Origin: Tepidimonas taiwanensis
GTDB taxonomy: Bacteria; Pseudomonadota; Gammaproteobacteria; Burkholderiales; Burkholderiaceae_C
NCBI RefSeq assembly: GCF_020162115.1
Contig: NZ_CP083911.1
Location: forward strand, 1-64,000
Direction: 5' to 3'
DNA length: 64,000 nucleotides
Shown here: positions 21,377-30,598 of the stretch, one piece after another
Position numbering within the stretch: the stretch's first letter is position 1
Layout: each line of letters begins with the position of its first letter
Position numbers and translations under genes: made by a program
The notes under the pieces: model-generated
What the model was told of the DNA's origin: nothing
Seen by the model: the letters and a program-made list of their open reading frames with translations, nothing else
Databases searched by the model: none

Positions 21377-24090
21377 AGTTGCGCGAACTGCGCGTGAGCC
21401 AGTGGCGGCGCTTTCGCGAGCCGCTGACGTTGACGTTTAGCGATGGCATCAACCTGCTGGCCGGCCCCAACGAAGCCGGCAAGAGCACGCTCGCCGGCGC
21501 CATCCGCACCGCCTTCTTCGAGCGCTACACCACGACCACCGTTGAACACTTGCGCCCCTGGGGCGACAGCGCCGCCTCGCCCGAGGTCGAGCTCGTCTTC
21601 GAGTGGGCCGGGCAAACGTGGCGACTCACCAAGCGGTTTCTGGGCAAGCGCCGCTGCGACCTGCGCGTCGGCACCCAGCACCACAGCAACGACGACGCCG
21701 AAAACCGCCTCGCCGCGTTGCTTGGCTACCACTACCCCGGCCGCGGCGCGAGCAAGCCCGAGCACTGGGGCGTGCCCGGCCTGCTGTGGGTGGAGCAGGG
21801 GCGCTTGCAGGAGCTCATGGAGCCGGTGGCGCACGCGAGCGACCGCATCCAAGCCGCCCTCGGGGCCGAACTCAGCGCCATGACCAGCAGCGTCGGCGAC
21901 GCCGTGCTGCGCCGCATCGAGCAGCTGCGCGCCGAGCTGCTCACCGGCACCGGCGCGGCGCGCGGCGAACTCAAGGCCGCCGCCCAAGCGCGCGACACCC
22001 TGCGCGAAGAAGCGGCCAAACTGCAGCGCCAAGTCGCCCAATACCAGGCGGACGTCGACCAGCTCAGCCGCCTGCGCCAGGAAGAGGCGGCGGCGCAGGC
22101 CGAGCGCCCCGATCTCGCCCTGCAGCAAGCGCTGCAGGCGGCGCAACAGCAGCTCGCCCAGGTCGAGGCGTTGACCACCGAGCGTGACGCGTTGCAACGC
22201 AACCTCGACGCCCTGGCGCGCGAGCAGCCCCTGCTCGAACAGCGGCTTGGCCAGCTCGAGCAACTCGAGCGCGATGTCCAGCGCAGCCAGACCGAGCTGG
22301 CCCGTGAGCAAAGCCTGCGAGAGGCGCTGGGCGCCCAGCGCCAAACGCTGACCCAGCGCCTACACGACGCGCGCCAAGCGCTTGAGGCCCTGCGTGGCCG
22401 TCAAGCGCGCTGGCAGCAGCGGCAGCAGCGCCTGACCCTCGAACAACAACACCAGCAGGCACAAGCCGAACTCGAGCGGCTGCAAGCCGCCCACCAACGG
22501 GCCGTGCAGACCCACGAGACGCTGCTCGCCCTGCAGGCGCAGCTGCAGCGCCTGGCGTTGCCCGCCGGCGTGCTCGACGCCATCGTCGCGCGGCAAACCC
22601 GCCTGCGCGAGTTCGACATCCGGCTGCAAGCCGCCGCCACGCGGCTGCGCTACACCCTCGCCCCCGGTGTGACCGTTACGCTTGCGGACACCCGTCTGGA
22701 AGGCGAGGGCGAATGCCTCATCACCGCCGGGCAAACCTTGGACATCCCCGGTGTGGGGCGGCTGCACATCGAACCCGGTGGCAGCGATATCGCCGCCTTG
22801 ACGCGCGAGCGTGAAGCCGCCGCGACCGAACTCGCCCAGCTGCTGCAACAGCACGGCCTGGCCGACGTCGCCCACGCCCAGCAGCGCGCGGCCCAGTGCC
22901 AGCAGCTCGAGACCCAGCTTGCCCACACCCGGCAGACGCTGCAGTGGCTCGCCCCCGGCGGGCTCGACGCCCTGGCGCAAGACGTGGCACGCGCGCAAAC
23001 CGCCGTGGCCCAGCTGCGCCAGCGCCTGGACACGCTGCCCATGCCGGCGCACGACGAATCCGCCGACGCCGACGGCACCCCGATCGAAGCGCAGGTCGAA
23101 CAAGCCAACCAGACCGTCGCGCAGCTCGAAGCGGCCGAACGGCTGCTGGCCCAACAACTCGTGGCCGCGGATGTGCGGCTCGAACAACTCGCCCAAGAGC
23201 GGCAACGGCTGCAGGCGGCCCTGACCCTGGCGCGCGACAGCGGCGAAGACCAGCAGGTGCGCCAGCGGCTGCACACCATCGCCGCCGAGCGCGCGGCACT
23301 CACGCAACGCTTGGCCGACCTCGGGGCGCAAATCGCTGCGCTGCAGCCGCAGGCGCTGCGGCAGGATATCGAGCGTTTGAGCCGCAGCCTCGAGACCCTG
23401 CGCACACAGGCCGCGCAGCGGCGCGACGCCATCGTGCGCTTGCAAACCAGGCTCGACACCCTGGGCGCGCAGGGGCTGGAAGAGCAATGGCAACAATGCC
23501 GCGCCCAGCTCGAAGCCGCCGAGCGCCGCCACCAGGAGCTCGACACCCGCGCGCGGGCGCTCGACCTGCTGCACAAGACACTCATCGCCAAGCGCGACGA
23601 GCGCAAGCGCCGCCTGCAGCAACCGCTGCTCGAGCGTATCCACCACTACCTGCGGCTGCTGTTTCCGGGCGCGCGCGCGACGCTGGACGACGCGCTGCTG
23701 CCGCAAGGCGTGGAGCGCGCTGGCGAGTACACCGCGCTGCTCGATCTGAGCTTTGGCGCGCAGGAGCAGCTCGGCCTCATCAGCCGGCTGGCCTACGCCG
23801 ACTTGCTACAGGCCGCGGGACACCCCACGCTCATCATCCTGGACGACGCGCTCGTGCACAGCGACCGCCAGCGCCTGGCGCAGATGAAGCGCATCCTCTA
23901 CGACGCCGCCCAGCGCCACCAGGTCATCCTACTGAGCTGCCACCCGGAAAACTGGATGGACGTGGGGGCCCACGTCGTGCAGCTCGATCGCATCATGGCG
24001 GTAACTCCAAATGGCAACGTTGCCAATGCGGCGGTTGACCCTATCGATGCGGCATACTTTGACGGACGACAGCATATTCAGGCGAGTTGA
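21373..24090 (+). CDS. sbcC: Rad50/SbcC/YhaN-like SMC-type ATPase
   Basis: A 905 aa Rad50-like ATPase. Walker A is GPNEAGKSTL near residue 33, with a very long Gln/Ala/Leu/Arg-rich coiled coil from about 190 to 760. Walker B is LIILDDALVHSD near residue 823. The signature region is FGAQEQLGLISRLAYA rather than a strict LSGG, as in YhaN-type proteins. I see no CxxC zinc hook in the middle; instead a short beta-rich insert (TLAPGVTVTLADTRLEGEGE) lies near residue 440. It is coupled to sbcD by a GTGA overlap and to cas10 downstream. It probably forms an Mre11/Rad50-like complex. Confidence 0.85.
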   Translation: MKLRELRVSQWRRFREPLTLTFSDGINLLAGPNEAGKSTLAGAIRTAFFERYTTTTVEHLRPWGDSAASPEVELVFEWAGQTWRLTKRFLGKRRCDLRVGTQHHSNDDAENRLAALLGYHYPGRGASKPEHWGVPGLLWVEQGRLQELMEPVAHASDRIQAALGAELSAMTSSVGDAVLRRIEQLRAELLTGTGAARGELKAAAQARDTLREEAAKLQRQVAQYQADVDQLSRLRQEEAAAQAERPDLALQQALQAAQQQLAQVEALTTERDALQRNLDALAREQPLLEQRLGQLEQLERDVQRSQTELAREQSLREALGAQRQTLTQRLHDARQALEALRGRQARWQQRQQRLTLEQQHQQAQAELERLQAAHQRAVQTHETLLALQAQLQRLALPAGVLDAIVARQTRLREFDIRLQAAATRLRYTLAPGVTVTLADTRLEGEGECLITAGQTLDIPGVGRLHIEPGGSDIAALTREREAAATELAQLLQQHGLADVAHAQQRAAQCQQLETQLAHTRQTLQWLAPGGLDALAQDVARAQTAVAQLRQRLDTLPMPAHDESADADGTPIEAQVEQANQTVAQLEAAERLLAQQLVAADVRLEQLAQERQRLQAALTLARDSGEDQQVRQRLHTIAAERAALTQRLADLGAQIAALQPQALRQDIERLSRSLETLRTQAAQRRDAIVRLQTRLDTLGAQGLEEQWQQCRAQLEAAERRHQELDTRARALDLLHKTLIAKRDERKRRLQQPLLERIHHYLRLLFPGARATLDDALLPQGVERAGEYTALLDLSFGAQEQLGLISRLAYADLLQAAGHPTLIILDDALVHSDRQRLAQMKRILYDAAQRHQVILLSCHPENWMDVGAHVVQLDRIMAVTPNGNVANAAVDPIDAAYFDGRQHIQAS

Positions 24091-24098
24091 ACAAACCC

Positions 24099-26843
24099 AT
24101 GGCTGCACACCCCCTTCTCGATCCGACAACCCGTGTCGCATTGGCGGCTTACTTGCATGACATCGGCAAGTTTGCCGAGCGGGCCGGCGTGTTTGCGGAT
24201 GATCCGCGGCTGGAAGTGAACTTGCAGCTCTATTCCCCTTATCACGCTGCCGGGAAATGGTTCAGCCATCGACACGCCGCTCACACCGCGCTGGCCATCG
24301 ATCTGCTGGAGCGGCATTTGCCCGACATGCTGTTGGCGGACAGCTACCCGTTTGTCGGGCGGCAGAAACGCGGCGATGCGGCACTGTCTGAAGTTGAGCC
24401 CACCGACTCCCTGGTCAACGCCGCGGCCGCACACCACAGGCCCACCACCTTCCTGCAATGGATCATCGCCACCGCCGATCGGGTGGCGTCTGGTTTTGAG
24501 CGCGAGGAGTTTGACCAGTACAACGCATCCCGCGACGAGACCGAGACCGGTAAAAACCATTATCAAGCCCGGTTGCTGACGCTCTTCGAACAAATTCGTC
24601 CCGAGGCGCAGGGCGGGGCGCCTGGTGCGCGGGCGCTGCAGTGGCGATACCCGCTGGAGCCGCTGACGCCCGAGGCGATTTTTCCCAAGCTGGCAAAAGA
24701 TTGCGAGCCGTCGGCCGACGGAGTTGCGCGGGAACAATACGCCCGCGTTTGGCGTTGGTTTACGCAGGCCATCGAAACGATTCCGCGCAGCCACCGTGCC
24801 CAACTGGCGCTGTGGTTTGACCACTTTGACAGCCTTTGGCTGGCCGCCGCGCACGCCATCCCTTCCGCCACGGCGTTCAACGTGCGGCCAGAGGTGTCGC
24901 TGTACGACCATTCGCGCACCACGGCCGCCCTTGCGGCCGCCCTGTGGCGTTGGCACGAAGCCCACCAACAAACCGACGAACGCGCCGCACAACGGCTGCG
25001 CGACCGCAGCGATTTCGACGAGCCCAAGCTGCTGCTCGTGCAAGGGGACTTTTTCGGCATACAGGATTTCATCTTTGCGGCGGGCGGGCAGACCCGGCGT
25101 CAAATCGCCAAGCTCCTTCGGGGGCGGTCGCTGCAGGTTTCGCTCTTTACCGAGGTGGCGGCGCTGCACGTGTTGGAAGCCCTGGGCCTGCCGTCCACCA
25201 GCATGGTGATCAACGCAGCGGGCAAGTTTTTGATTGTGGCCCCCAACACGGCCGACACACGTGAGGCTCTGAACCGCATCCGCGTCGAACTCAATCGGTG
25301 GTTCGAGCAACAAGCCTATGGTCTGGCCGGAATTGGCTTGGCGTGGGAACCTGCGGCCTGTCGCGACCTGCTGCGCAAGGCGCAATCCCCAGATGAACCG
25401 ACCCCTTTCACGCGGATGTTGGAACGGCTGCACGCCAGTCTCGAGCGCGAGAAGTACCGCCGCTTCGACCTTGCGCAGCAGGGTGCCCAGGTCTTCTCCG
25501 ATGCCGACTACTCCCATGGTCCTTGCGGCTGGAACGGGCGTTTGCCGGCTGACCGGACTGACACGTTGCCCGGCGGGGTAGAGATCGCCTCTTGCGCGCT
25601 GTCGCGTGACCAAATTGCCATTGGCGAGGCCATCGTCAAGGGGTATGACCGTCTCCTCGTGCTGGCCGACGGGATGCAAGACGCTTTGCAGGCGTCGGCA
25701 GACGTACGTTTGCTGGAAACCGAGCTGTTTGGCTACCGCCTTGCGTTCACGCGGGCGCAGGATGTCACCGGCCAATTCGGCAACTTGGTGGGGCAGGGGG
25801 CGCTGCGCCGCTGCTGGGACTACTCGCTGCCGGCGGCGGACGATAAAGGCGGCACACAACCGCTGTTTGGGGGATATGCGCGGCGCTTTGTCAGCGGCTA
25901 CGTTCCGCGGGTGGGGCCAGATGAGCAATGGCCCGCGGGGAAATACCGCTTTGACGGTGGCGGCCGAGGTGATGGGGACGACCGTCGGGATGACGACGCC
26001 TTTCCGAAGCCCGGTGAACTGCGCACCCTGGACATGCTGGCATGCGAGGACCTTGCCCTCGACGCCGATGGGCAGTGGAAGGGCGTGGTGGCGCTGGCTG
26101 CCCTCAAGGGCGATATCGACGACCTCGGGGAGATCTTCCGTGTCGGCCTGGCGCAGCCCAGCTTTGCCAAGTGGGCCTCGTTGTCCCGCCAGGTCAACGC
26201 CTACTTTGCTATTTACCTGCCGTGGATGCTGGCGCGGGAGTTTCCCCACGTCTACACCGTCTTTGCCGGAGGGGACGACTTTTTCTTACTCGGGCCGTGG
26301 CAGACCATCCAGCGCTTGGTGCAGCGCATGCGCGAGACCTTTACGCAATATGTCGCCCACAATCCGGGCATTCACTTTTCGGTGGGCATCGTCAACATCA
26401 AACCCGGCGCACCCATACAGACATTGGCCGAGTCCGCCGAGGAAGCCCTGGCCCAGTCCAAACGCCGTGACGGCAAGGACGCCATCACCTGCTTTGGCGA
26501 GACGGTTGGCAACCGCGATTGGCCCCTTTTGCAGGACATGGCTGCCAAGCTCGACGAACTGCGGGCCGAACTGGGACTGCCCACCGCCTACGTGTACGGA
26601 CTGCTGTCCTTTGTGGACATGGCCGAAGCCCAAGACAAAGGCGACGTCAAGGCCGCGATCTGGCGGGCGCGGCTGGCCTACCGCACACGCCGCCTGCTAC
26701 AGCGCGAGGTCAAAGACGAAGCCGCACGCCGGGCTTGGCAGAACACCCTGATGCAACAGATTGCGGAAGACGGCATTGCCCGGCTGCGGGGGGCATACCG
26801 CATTCCGCTCTTCACCCATTTGTACCGTCACCGCGAGCATTGA
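24099..26843 (+). CDS. cas10: Type III-A CRISPR large subunit Cas10/Csm1
   Basis: Cas10 is the large subunit of the Csm complex; on target-RNA binding it makes cyclic oligoadenylates and may cut ssDNA. The HD domain has YLHDIGKFAE near residue 20. The Palm cyclase motif FAGGDDFFLLG, with GGDD near residue 724, is intact. The middle region where Csm1 usually has a four-Cys zinc ribbon reads GPCGWNGRLPADRTD and ASCALSRDQ, with only two of the cysteines left. The ATG at 24099 is preferred; a TTG at 24087 would overlap the sbcC stop. It heads csm2-csm3-csm4-csm5-cas6. Confidence 0.95.
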   Translation: MAAHPLLDPTTRVALAAYLHDIGKFAERAGVFADDPRLEVNLQLYSPYHAAGKWFSHRHAAHTALAIDLLERHLPDMLLADSYPFVGRQKRGDAALSEVEPTDSLVNAAAAHHRPTTFLQWIIATADRVASGFEREEFDQYNASRDETETGKNHYQARLLTLFEQIRPEAQGGAPGARALQWRYPLEPLTPEAIFPKLAKDCEPSADGVAREQYARVWRWFTQAIETIPRSHRAQLALWFDHFDSLWLAAAHAIPSATAFNVRPEVSLYDHSRTTAALAAALWRWHEAHQQTDERAAQRLRDRSDFDEPKLLLVQGDFFGIQDFIFAAGGQTRRQIAKLLRGRSLQVSLFTEVAALHVLEALGLPSTSMVINAAGKFLIVAPNTADTREALNRIRVELNRWFEQQAYGLAGIGLAWEPAACRDLLRKAQSPDEPTPFTRMLERLHASLEREKYRRFDLAQQGAQVFSDADYSHGPCGWNGRLPADRTDTLPGGVEIASCALSRDQIAIGEAIVKGYDRLLVLADGMQDALQASADVRLLETELFGYRLAFTRAQDVTGQFGNLVGQGALRRCWDYSLPAADDKGGTQPLFGGYARRFVSGYVPRVGPDEQWPAGKYRFDGGGRGDGDDRRDDDAFPKPGELRTLDMLACEDLALDADGQWKGVVALAALKGDIDDLGEIFRVGLAQPSFAKWASLSRQVNAYFAIYLPWMLAREFPHVYTVFAGGDDFFLLGPWQTIQRLVQRMRETFTQYVAHNPGIHFSVGIVNIKPGAPIQTLAESAEEALAQSKRRDGKDAITCFGETVGNRDWPLLQDMAAKLDELRAELGLPTAYVYGLLSFVDMAEAQDKGDVKAAIWRARLAYRTRRLLQREVKDEAARRAWQNTLMQQIAEDGIARLRGAYRIPLFTHLYRHREH

Positions 26844-26854
26844 AAGGAGGCCAC

Positions 26855-27334
26855 ATGAACATGCAGTACCGCGGCGCAACGCACTATGCGGGACGACCTT
26901 CACAAGACCGTAGGGGGGCTCCGGATGGGCAAAGGGATCGGGCGCCGACCGTTGACCTCAAAGACCTGCGGTTCGACGACAAGCTCAATCCCCAGCTCTT
27001 TTCCGATGTTGCGGAACGGATTGCGCAAGCAGTCGCCGCAGGGGCGAGCACGACCAAGAACAAGTCCTCGCAGCTACGCCGCTTCTACGACGAGTTCGTC
27101 ATGTGGCAGGAAAAGGTCGGCAACTCCGAAGAGCGGTTCCAGCACTACCTGCCGTTCGTGATGATGCTCAAAGCCAAGGTCGCCTATGCCAAAGGGCGCG
27201 ATCACGTCGATCAAAACTTTGAGGCCTTCCTGCGGCATCTGCTCGACCAATGCACCAGCGCCGAGCGCTTGCGCCTGGGCAAGCTGTTCTTCGAGGCCTT
27301 CATGGCGTTTTACAAGGTGTACAACAACAAATAA
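26855..27334 (+). CDS. csm2: Csm2 small subunit of the type III-A complex
   Basis: A mostly helical 159 aa protein in the place and of the kind expected for Csm2 (Cas11 group), which lines the crRNA-target duplex. After a basic N-terminal stretch it has LRFDDKLNPQLFSDVAERIA, SQLRRFYDEFVMWQEKV and FVMMLKAKVAYAKGR, typical Csm2 features. A strong AAAGGAGG site precedes the ATG at 26855. It starts 11 bp after cas10. Confidence 0.92.
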   Translation: MNMQYRGATHYAGRPSQDRRGAPDGQRDRAPTVDLKDLRFDDKLNPQLFSDVAERIAQAVAAGASTTKNKSSQLRRFYDEFVMWQEKVGNSEERFQHYLPFVMMLKAKVAYAKGRDHVDQNFEAFLRHLLDQCTSAERLRLGKLFFEAFMAFYKVYNNK

Positions 27335-27345
27335 GGGGCCCCATC

Positions 27346-28074
27346 ATGAGCCAACTCCAACTGCTGCGCATCGAGCGCCTGAGCGGCACCATCGAACTCC
27401 TGTCTGGCATGCGCATCGGTGCCAGCGAAGGGGAAATCCGCATCGGCGGTGTCGACAACCAAGTCATCCGTAACGCACACGACGAAGGTAAGCCCTACAT
27501 CCCCGGCTCCAGCCTCAAAGGCAAGATCCGCAGCCTGCTCGAGTGGCGCAGCGGTGCCGTGCGTCCCGAGCCACTCGGCGTGGCCGACATGAAACAGCAC
27601 CCCAACCGTCCGCTCGTGCGCGACATCCTGCAGCTCTTCGGCGTCGGGGGTGGCGATCAGTTGAGCGAAGCACAAGCGGCCGAGCTGGGCCCGACGCGCC
27701 TGTCCTTCTGGGATGCGCCACTCAAGCCCGAGTGGGTGAGGCGTATCAAAGACGACAACCTTCTGCTCACAGAGGTCAAAACCGAGAACCGCATCGACCG
27801 CATCAGAGGGGTGGCAGAACACCCGCGCCAAACCGAGCGTGTGCCGGCTGGCGCGCTGTTCGAGTTTCGCCTCTCCATCAAAGTCCTCAACATCGACCGC
27901 AACGACGGGGCAGACCTGCGGCGGGTTGTGCTGCAGGGCATGCGGCTGCTGGAGCTCGACAGCCTGGGGGGCTCCGGTTCGCGCGGCTACGGCAAGGTCA
28001 AGTTCCGCGACCTGCAGCTCGATGGGCGCGACATCCAGGCCGAGTTTGACCAAATCGACCCCTTCGCCGCATGA
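27346..28074 (+). CDS. csm3: Csm3 backbone RAMP with target-RNA nuclease activity
   Basis: Csm3 forms the repeated backbone and cuts bound target RNA every 6 nt. The 242 aa protein has the RAMP core SGMRIGASEGEIRIGGVDNQ, where Asp37 in GGVD matches the family's catalytic Asp. It also has PYIPGSSLKGKIRSLLE and the C-terminal glycine-rich GGSGSRGYGKVKF. The ATG at 27346 is chosen over a longer frame that overlaps csm2. Its stop overlaps csm4 (ATGA). Confidence 0.96.
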   Translation: MSQLQLLRIERLSGTIELLSGMRIGASEGEIRIGGVDNQVIRNAHDEGKPYIPGSSLKGKIRSLLEWRSGAVRPEPLGVADMKQHPNRPLVRDILQLFGVGGGDQLSEAQAAELGPTRLSFWDAPLKPEWVRRIKDDNLLLTEVKTENRIDRIRGVAEHPRQTERVPAGALFEFRLSIKVLNIDRNDGADLRRVVLQGMRLLELDSLGGSGSRGYGKVKFRDLQLDGRDIQAEFDQIDPFAA

Positions 28075-29006
28075 AAACGCTGCTCGTCACGCTGCGGCCC
28101 CTCACGCCCTTCGGCACCCCGATGGCGGGCGACACGATGTTCGGGCATCTCTGCTGGGCGTTGCGATTGCGGCACGGTGAAGCCGCCTTGCGCGCGGCGC
28201 TGGAGGGCTACACCGCCGACCGGCCGTTCCTCGTCGTGTCGGACGGGTTTCCGTCCGGCTATTTGCCGCGTCCCACGCTGCCCACCACGGCCTCGGTGCA
28301 GCCGGCGCTGGATCCCAGAATTCGCAAGGAAGAACGGCGCAAACGCTGGTTGCCGCTGTCGGGTGTCCAACAGCCGTTGCGGCAGTGGCTGGGGTTGGCC
28401 GCGGATGTCTCCATCAGCCGCGATACGGCCCGCACGCAAAACACCATCAACCGCCTCACCGGCACCACAGGGAGCGGACTCTTTGCGCCGCGACAGCTTG
28501 CACTGCGGGGGTACGCCCCGGGCGCGTGCGTCGACGTTCACCTCGTTTACGACCCGCAGCGCATCCGTGCCGAGGACGTCCAGCGGCTGCTGGCCGATGT
28601 CGGTGCCACCGGGTTTGGGCGTGACGCCTCCACCGGGCTCGGCAAATTCGACGTCGTCTCCGTCACGGAAAAAACAGCGCCGCCCGCCTCCCGCTACTTC
28701 ATGACCGTGGCACCGTGTGCGCCCGACCCCGCAGTGCTGCAAACCGAACTGTGTCGCTGGCTGCCCGTCACCCGCTTTGGCCGCCATGGCGGCAGTGCGG
28801 CACTCGGCGGCGGTGGTGGACCCTTCAAGCGGCCGATTCTCTTGGCTGCAACGGGTGCAGTGTGGGCCGCGCACGGGGATTGGACCTTGCCCTTTTTCGG
28901 TCGCGGGCTGGGGGGCGATCAACAGCGGATCTCGGGTGCACTGCCTGCCACCGTCCATCAAGGCTACGCGCCCGTGCAACCCTTGTACGCTGAATCCACG
29001 ATATGA
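28071..29006 (+). CDS. csm4: Csm4 (Cas5-group RAMP)
   Basis: Csm4 caps the 5' end of the crRNA and contacts Cas10. The 311 aa protein has an N-terminal RAMP (LVTLRPLTPFGTPMAGDTMFGHLCWAL) and a glycine-rich loop ATGFGRDASTGLGKF near residue 185. Start and stop overlap csm3 and csm5 by 4 bp each, showing tight coupling. Confidence 0.93.
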   Translation: MKTLLVTLRPLTPFGTPMAGDTMFGHLCWALRLRHGEAALRAALEGYTADRPFLVVSDGFPSGYLPRPTLPTTASVQPALDPRIRKEERRKRWLPLSGVQQPLRQWLGLAADVSISRDTARTQNTINRLTGTTGSGLFAPRQLALRGYAPGACVDVHLVYDPQRIRAEDVQRLLADVGATGFGRDASTGLGKFDVVSVTEKTAPPASRYFMTVAPCAPDPAVLQTELCRWLPVTRFGRHGGSAALGGGGGPFKRPILLAATGAVWAAHGDWTLPFFGRGLGGDQQRISGALPATVHQGYAPVQPLYAESTI

Positions 29007-30598
29007 ACAGCGCCCTTCGAACCGAACGCATCGCGCTGGCGGTCACGCCACTGAGCCCCGTGCACGTGGGCTGTGGCGAAGATTTCGTCCCCACTGGCTA
29101 CGTCATGCAAGACGGCTGGCTCTACGCCTTCGATCCGGCGGCTATCCCGCTGACGGATGACGACCGCCAAGACCTGCTCGCGCGCGCCAATCGCCCGGGG
29201 GCCGACGCCATCCTGGCCGTTCAGCGGTTCTTTGCCGAACGCGCCCGGCTGTGTATGGCCACCGCGAGGTTGGCGATACCGGTTGCGCCGGCTGTCCAGC
29301 GGGAGTATGAAGACCGTGTGGGCCGCACCGCGGCCGTACAAGGCGGCGGAAAGACCATCGTCAACCAGCTCTCCATCGAGCGAACGGCCCATCACCCCCA
29401 CACCGGGGTGCCCTACCTGCCTGGCTCCAGCATCAAAGGGGCCATCCGCACCGCGTGGCTCAACCAACTCAACGCGGGAGCGGCCGCGGGTGGCGATGGA
29501 AATGCCAAGCAACTGGAAACGCGCTTGCTCCAAGGAGCATTCCACACCGATCCCTTCCGCTTCCTGGCCGTCTCGGACGCCATGGGCGAGGACGTTTTAT
29601 CGGAAATCGTCTTCAGCACCAATCACAAAAAGCGTCTGGTCCTATCCAAAAGCGGCGAACCCCGGGCCGCCAAAGGTCCCACGACGCGGCGAGAGGCCAT
29701 CGTTGCGGCGCAGTATGCGGCCCTGGTGACCGACGTCACGATCCAACAGCCGCAAATGAAGCACGCCCCTGGCGAACTCCCCGTGCCCGAGAGTCGCTTG
29801 ACGGGATGGCGCTCGGTGGCCGGGGCCTGCAACGCTTACTACCTGCCGCGGCTGAAGGCGGAACTGGATCTGTTGGAAGAACGGTGCCTGGCGGCACCGC
29901 AGTGGATACAGCGTGTGCGCCAGCTCCTGCGCCAACTCGAAGCGCCTCTTGCCGCGGGGGATGCCGTGTTGCTGCGCATCGGACGCCACAGCGGATTTGA
30001 GAACGTCACGCTCGATGGTGTGCGGCAGCTCAAGACCGGCGGTAAGACCTCCACCACCCTATGGCTCGCCGCCCGCGAAGAAAACGCCCGCAGCGAGATG
30101 CTGCCCTTTGGATGGGTGCTGCTGCACCGTCAAGGCCAGCCGCTGCCAGCACTGCGACAGTGGTGCGACAACCAGCCCAAACCGGACGTCACGGTCGCCC
30201 GGCAGCAGCTGCGCCAGTTGCGCGAAGCGCTCCAAGCGCAACGTGTCGCAGCCGAACAGGCCGAGGCCGAACGGCGCACCGCTGCGCAGCGCGCGCAAGA
30301 GGCCGCGGAGCAGGAGGCCGCGCGGCTTGCCGCCCTCACCCCCCAGGGTCGGGAGGTTGAAGCATTGCGCAAGCAGTTGCTCGGCCACACCGCGGCGCGC
30401 AAGCAACCCGTGAGCGGGCAGCTCTACCAAATCACCCGCGCCCTCATCCAGCGTGCGGAGCAGGACAGCGCCTGGTCCGCCGAGGATAAAGCCGCGCTGG
30501 CCCAGCTGCTCACTACCCTGGTGCCAGAGAAAATCGACCTCGCCGGCAAAGCCAAGGAAATCCGCCAGGCCGCACAACGACTCGGCGCATCCACATGA
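29003..30598 (+). CDS. csm5: Csm5 RAMP with long coiled-coil C-terminal extension
   Basis: Csm5 sits at the 3' end of the crRNA. The RAMP region (LSPVHVGCGEDFVPTGYV, then PYLPGSSIKGAIRTAWL near residue 135) is typical. The protein is 531 aa, longer than many Csm5 (roughly 350-420 aa). The extra part, from about residue 390, is a Gln/Ala/Glu-rich predicted coiled coil (RQQLRQLREALQAQRVAAEQ, then EAERRTAAQRAQEAA) followed by a helical tail. The extension may contact other factors (inference). Its end overlaps cas6 by 4 bp. Confidence 0.9.
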   Translation: MNSALRTERIALAVTPLSPVHVGCGEDFVPTGYVMQDGWLYAFDPAAIPLTDDDRQDLLARANRPGADAILAVQRFFAERARLCMATARLAIPVAPAVQREYEDRVGRTAAVQGGGKTIVNQLSIERTAHHPHTGVPYLPGSSIKGAIRTAWLNQLNAGAAAGGDGNAKQLETRLLQGAFHTDPFRFLAVSDAMGEDVLSEIVFSTNHKKRLVLSKSGEPRAAKGPTTRREAIVAAQYAALVTDVTIQQPQMKHAPGELPVPESRLTGWRSVAGACNAYYLPRLKAELDLLEERCLAAPQWIQRVRQLLRQLEAPLAAGDAVLLRIGRHSGFENVTLDGVRQLKTGGKTSTTLWLAAREENARSEMLPFGWVLLHRQGQPLPALRQWCDNQPKPDVTVARQQLRQLREALQAQRVAAEQAEAERRTAAQRAQEAAEQEAARLAALTPQGREVEALRKQLLGHTAARKQPVSGQLYQITRALIQRAEQDSAWSAEDKAALAQLLTTLVPEKIDLAGKAKEIRQAAQRLGAST

